DNA of 64,000 nt, taken from assembly GCF_009830285.1 (NCBI RefSeq), contig NZ_WUQX01000001.1, positions 5,084,501-5,148,500 on the forward strand, written 5' to 3'. The DNA is from Sporofaciens musculi (GTDB lineage Bacteria > Bacillota > Clostridia > Lachnospirales > Lachnospiraceae). The position numbers and the translations under genes are program-made. The notes beneath the pieces are model-generated. The model searched no databases. It saw only the letters and a list, made by a program, of their open reading frames with translations, and was not told the origin of the DNA. Positions 61,828-64,000 of this stretch are shown here, one piece after another (positions within the stretch are counted from its first letter, which is position 1; every line of letters begins with the position of its first letter).

Positions 61828-62802
61828 TTAATACATTACCCCAAGAGTCATCTCACTCATCCATTTACGTTTCTGCTCCATGGAAGAATGTACATAGCGA
61901 TTCAGAGTAATATTTACGTTTGCATGTCCCAAAATCTCACTCAGAGTTTTAACATCAAACCCTTTCTCTATACACCGTGTTGCAAATGTATGGCGCAAAG
62001 CATGAAAATTTACAATATCCATATTACACTCCATCAAATAACGCTTGAAAACGTTCTCGAAAGTCCTTGGCTCTACAAACTTCTTAGAAGTGCCCGTCAG
62101 CACAAATACATTGTCGTCCGAAGTCTTAAGCCTCATTAAACGTTCCACCATAAATTCCGGCATTGGAATATCCCGTACAGAACAAGCACTCTTAGGAGAT
62201 GTAATGATAACCCTTGTCTTTCTGTTCTCCCTTCCCTTCCAATCTACCTCGTCATTAAAATTTTGAATCCGCTGCATAGTTGACCTTACCTGCAGGATTC
62301 CATCCTTATATAATATCTGGCCTTTTCTAAGCGCACATATTTCCCCAAGCCTAAGTCCCATACAAAGGCTTAACAGGATTCCCGTCTTTTTCAGGTTATA
62401 AACGTCTCTCATTAAAAAACGTTCCAATCGAAGCTGCGTATGCTTGTCCAAAACCTGGATTTCGCTGTCATTTCCCCTGATGCGAATCAACTCAAAGCGG
62501 CATGGAATATCAATATCGCTCAGCGCAGCATAACGGCAGATATCCTTCAACACAAGAAGCAAATCTTTTACTGTCTTCTCAGCCAGACCTTTGCCCTGCT
62601 TATTACCGGAATTCAATCTGCCCTGCACAAATTGCTCAATCGTGTCTGTCGTCAGACACTCTGCCTCAATATCGCCAAGCAAAGGCAGAATGTGATTTGA
62701 CGTCAGGTTTACATATTTTACATATGTAGACTCCTTCACACGCATCTTAGAATTCTCCAACCACTGTGGTACGATTGTTTCCAATTTCTGATTTTTTCTC
62801 AT
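61828..62802 (-). CDS. Tyrosine recombinase / integrase
   Basis: A 324-residue site-specific recombinase. The N-terminal SAM-like arm/core-binding domain (about 10-105) precedes the catalytic domain. The Arg is in MGLRLGEICALR, the HxxR box is HALRHTF, the second His is in ILGHANV and the Tyr in NRYVHSS (about 307), so the set is complete. It ends about 165 bp upstream of the rpsL start codon and 62 bp beyond the str promoter, in the same direction. No excisionase or cargo is clear in the window. It may be a remnant integrase or act on a remote invertible site. Four 33/34-bp-spaced repeats lie upstream. Confidence 0.92.
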   Translation of the reverse strand: MRKNQKLETIVPQWLENSKMRVKESTYVKYVNLTSNHILPLLGDIEAECLTTDTIEQFVQGRLNSGNKQGKGLAEKTVKDLLLVLKDICRYAALSDIDIPCRFELIRIRGNDSEIQVLDKHTQLRLERFLMRDVYNLKKTGILLSLCMGLRLGEICALRKGQILYKDGILQVRSTMQRIQNFNDEVDWKGRENRKTRVIITSPKSACSVRDIPMPEFMVERLMRLKTSDDNVFVLTGTSKKFVEPRTFENVFKRYLMECNMDIVNFHALRHTFATRCIEKGFDVKTLSEILGHANVNITLNRYVHSSMEQKRKWMSEMTLGVMY

Positions 62803-63127
62803 TTGTAGTCCTTCTTTCTTTCTTTTTTCTAATGATTATATAAGAAGAAAAAGGACGTGGCATTACGACACATCTAATTCAGATAAATTACCCTGCTTCC
62901 CCTTTATTGACTATCCAGAGATAAATATGAAATTGTATATATGCATATACTAATCAAGAAAATTATTGAATATGTGTTAAATTTTAAGGTTCAAAATTAT
63001 TGATTACGTGTTAAATCCCCTCATACAAAAATCTTGATTACGTGTAAATTTGATACATACAAATACTTGAAAACGTGAAATCGCTTAATTTTAATGATTT
63101 CTGACATACATACGGAGGTGAATTTTA
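62803..63127. other. Gene-free AT-rich stretch of 325 bp
   Basis: It holds the upstream region of the recombinase and the repeat array at 62966-63083. An inverted half-copy, TAATCAAG, is at 62951. No reading frame is supported. Confidence 0.6.
62966..63083 (+). repeat. Four direct repeats TTGATTACGTGTTAAAT at 33-34 bp spacing
   Basis: Copies start at 62966 (TTGAATATGTGTTAAAT), 63000 (TTGATTACGTGTTAAAT), 63034 (TTGATTACGTGTAAAT) and 63067 (TTGAAAACGTGAAAT). Periods are 34, 34 and 33 bp. They lie 164-280 bp upstream of the recombinase start. The regular spacing resembles protein-binding iterons or arm-type sites. Confidence 0.8.
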
Positions 63128-63377
63128 ATGAAAAGAAAGATTTATACAGAACTGTTAAAATGGAAGAAAGGAGGCTACCGATTTGTTCCATAACTATTTG
63201 GATAACCTGGATATGTTCTTCATGTATCTGGCGAGCTTCTACAATGTCAGGCTATACGAGAGGGAAACCCCGATTATCTTTGACGAAGTACAGTTATTTC
63301 CAAGGGCACGCTCAGCAAACAAATATCTCGTCGCAGACGGACGGTATGACTACATCGAAACCGGCTCTCTTATATGA
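63128..63377 (+). pseudogene. Deleted ATP-binding protein (AAA/DUF4143 type)
   Basis: ATG 63128 behind GGAGG reads MKRKIYTELLKWKKGG, the usual start of this family, and stops at once. In another frame from about 63183 comes NLDMFFMYLASFYNVRLYER, then PIIFDEVQLFPRARSANKYL (Walker B) and DGRYDYIETGSLI, where it stops. The stretch between, with Walker A, has been deleted, and the C-terminal DUF4143 part is missing. It is a dead gene. Confidence 0.8.
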
Positions 63378-63470
63378 TGCTATAATTGTTAATATCGCCT
63401 ACAACTCAACGGCGCCAAACATAGGACTAAAGCTCAACATGGACCGAATGACCCTCAAATGCTAAAGTAA

Positions 63471-63532
63471 AAATGTTCTGAAAATATTATTTTGTACACT
63501 CGCGTGTTTTCAAAAATATTTTCAGAACATTT
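63471..63532. terminator. Perfect 18-bp hairpin, bidirectional terminator
   Basis: AAATGTTCTGAAAATATT and AATATTTTCAGAACATTT pair perfectly around a 26-nt loop, with T-runs on both sides. It separates the pseudogene from the convergent nuclease-family gene. Confidence 0.85.
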
Positions 63533-63533
63533 T

Positions 63534-64000
63534 TTACTCTTTTACATATTTTTCAATGATACAGGTATGCTTTCTTTCCCCCACAGATGTTTCCTTATTA
63601 TAATTCACTCCGACTAACAATATATCCCCGCCATAATTCTCAATAGCTTTTGGATACTGCTTCTTCTTTATCTGTTCGATTGCACCCTGGGCTGATTGAT
63701 TCCATTTCAGCTCTATGACAAGCGCAGGAAAACCGGAATCATGCTTCGGCAAATAGATAATATCCGCAAATCCCTCTCCGGCGGGTAATTCCTCCCATTG
63801 CAGATAATTCTCCTTATATGTGTAGTATGCAAGTTTAATCACGCTGCGAAGGCTATCCTCTTTATTGTAGTGCAAAGGCGTCGTCTCCTCAGAATGTATC
63901 TTTTCAATCTGAGCCGCAACAGCCTCCTCGTTCATGTGAACAGTATCGTAGAGAAGCCGGTCGCTTTCCGCTACCCGCTTCATGGTTTCTGTATGATGGG
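63534..64000 (-). CDS. PD-(D/E)XK-family protein, C-terminal part (runs off right edge)
   Basis: The frame is open to the window edge, so the 155 codons seen are the C-terminal end. LRSVIKLAYYTYKENYLQWEELPAGEGFADIIY and PALVIELKWNQSAQGAIEQI, each split by length, hold the Asp and the ExK of a PD-(D/E)XK nuclease-like fold. The tail GGDILLVGVNYNKET is typical of the ATPase-plus-nuclease family also seen as a remnant at 21907. The N-terminal AAA-like domain should lie beyond the edge. Function of the family is not established. Confidence 0.8.
   Translation of the reverse strand, partial: HHTETMKRVAESDRLLYDTVHMNEEAVAAQIEKIHSEETTPLHYNKEDSLRSVIKLAYYTYKENYLQWEELPAGEGFADIIYLPKHDSGFPALVIELKWNQSAQGAIEQIKKKQYPKAIENYGGDILLVGVNYNKETSVGERKHTCIIEKYVKE

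Noticed and set aside
62966..63083. CRISPR-like array
   Set aside because: The conserved part is only about 15 bp, the copies differ, the spacers are about 17 bp and no cas gene is near.
63094..63465. 123-codon frame at 63094
   Set aside because: Wrong-frame reading through the ATPase pseudogene; its protein has no family pattern.

Overview
The window looks like a chromosome segment of a spore-forming, low-to-mid GC Clostridium relative, most likely Lachnospiraceae. This rests on sporulation genes (spoIIR with a sigma-F type promoter, sipL), clostridial families (DUF4317, DUF4474, CvfB, an HPr-like gene beside dnaE), an iron-sulfur serine dehydratase in two subunits, rubrerythrin, and a str operon (rpsL-rpsG-fusA-tuf). 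The family level is inferred from protein style; no rRNA or tRNA gene was seen. All functional names come from reading motifs, not from searches.

1-10.8 kb: one end of an integrative conjugative element, visibly GC-richer than its surroundings, all on the minus strand. In transcription order it carries DUF5348, parA, parB, a RepA_N-type initiator, DUF3846, a 1.6k-residue wall-anchored adhesin, a class B sortase, pcfB and the start of the VirD4/TraG coupling protein, which runs off the left edge. The adhesin start is out of frame because of an 8-A tract. The element appears to end in the 3' end of a subtilisin-like protease gene, in a 300-bp block full of inverted and direct repeats.

10.8-22 kb: accessory and signalling genes. 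They include the protease, an AT-rich ECF sigma operon with two membrane proteins, rubrerythrin, a family 2 glycosyltransferase, a second ECF sigma/anti-sigma pair with its own ECF-like promoter, a TfoX C-terminal protein, a coiled-coil protein, a GHKL/LytTR two-component pair and an NTPase remnant.

22.3-34.5 kb: a minus-strand core block with pfkA, dnaE, an HPr-like protein, cvfB, an acyl-ACP thioesterase, a CDF cation exporter, spoIIR, a GntR regulator, ispE, sipL and a PrcB-type lipoprotein. spoIIR has an apparent 1-nt frameshift in a homopolymer.

34.6-41.3 kb: a plus-strand block with malQ (unusual repetitive acidic tail), plsC, pncB, ddl and murF. 41.3-48.4 kb: a sugar locus with a radical SAM protein, an intracellular GH32 fructosidase, two permeases, a binding lipoprotein and a divergent LacI regulator. 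It has arrays of operator-like palindromes 12 bp apart and no ATPase gene. 48.4-54 kb: sdaAA/sdaAB, an overlapping DUF4474/phosphoesterase pair, a ferritin-like protein and DUF4317.

54-57 kb: an AT-rich islet (DUF6064, GNAT, broken ABC transporter, broken ArsR-type regulator). On one side lies the intact 3' end of tuf and on the other a degenerate copy of that same 3' end. 57-61.8 kb: the str operon, minus strand. 61.8-64 kb: a tyrosine recombinase with four 33/34-bp-spaced repeats upstream, a deleted ATPase pseudogene, and the C-terminal part of a PD-(D/E)XK protein leaving the right edge.

I found no CRISPR array and no clear new defence island. The observations most worth following are the tuf-flanked islet, the repeat array at the recombinase, the slippage-prone adhesin start, the phased operators and the repeat block at the element end.
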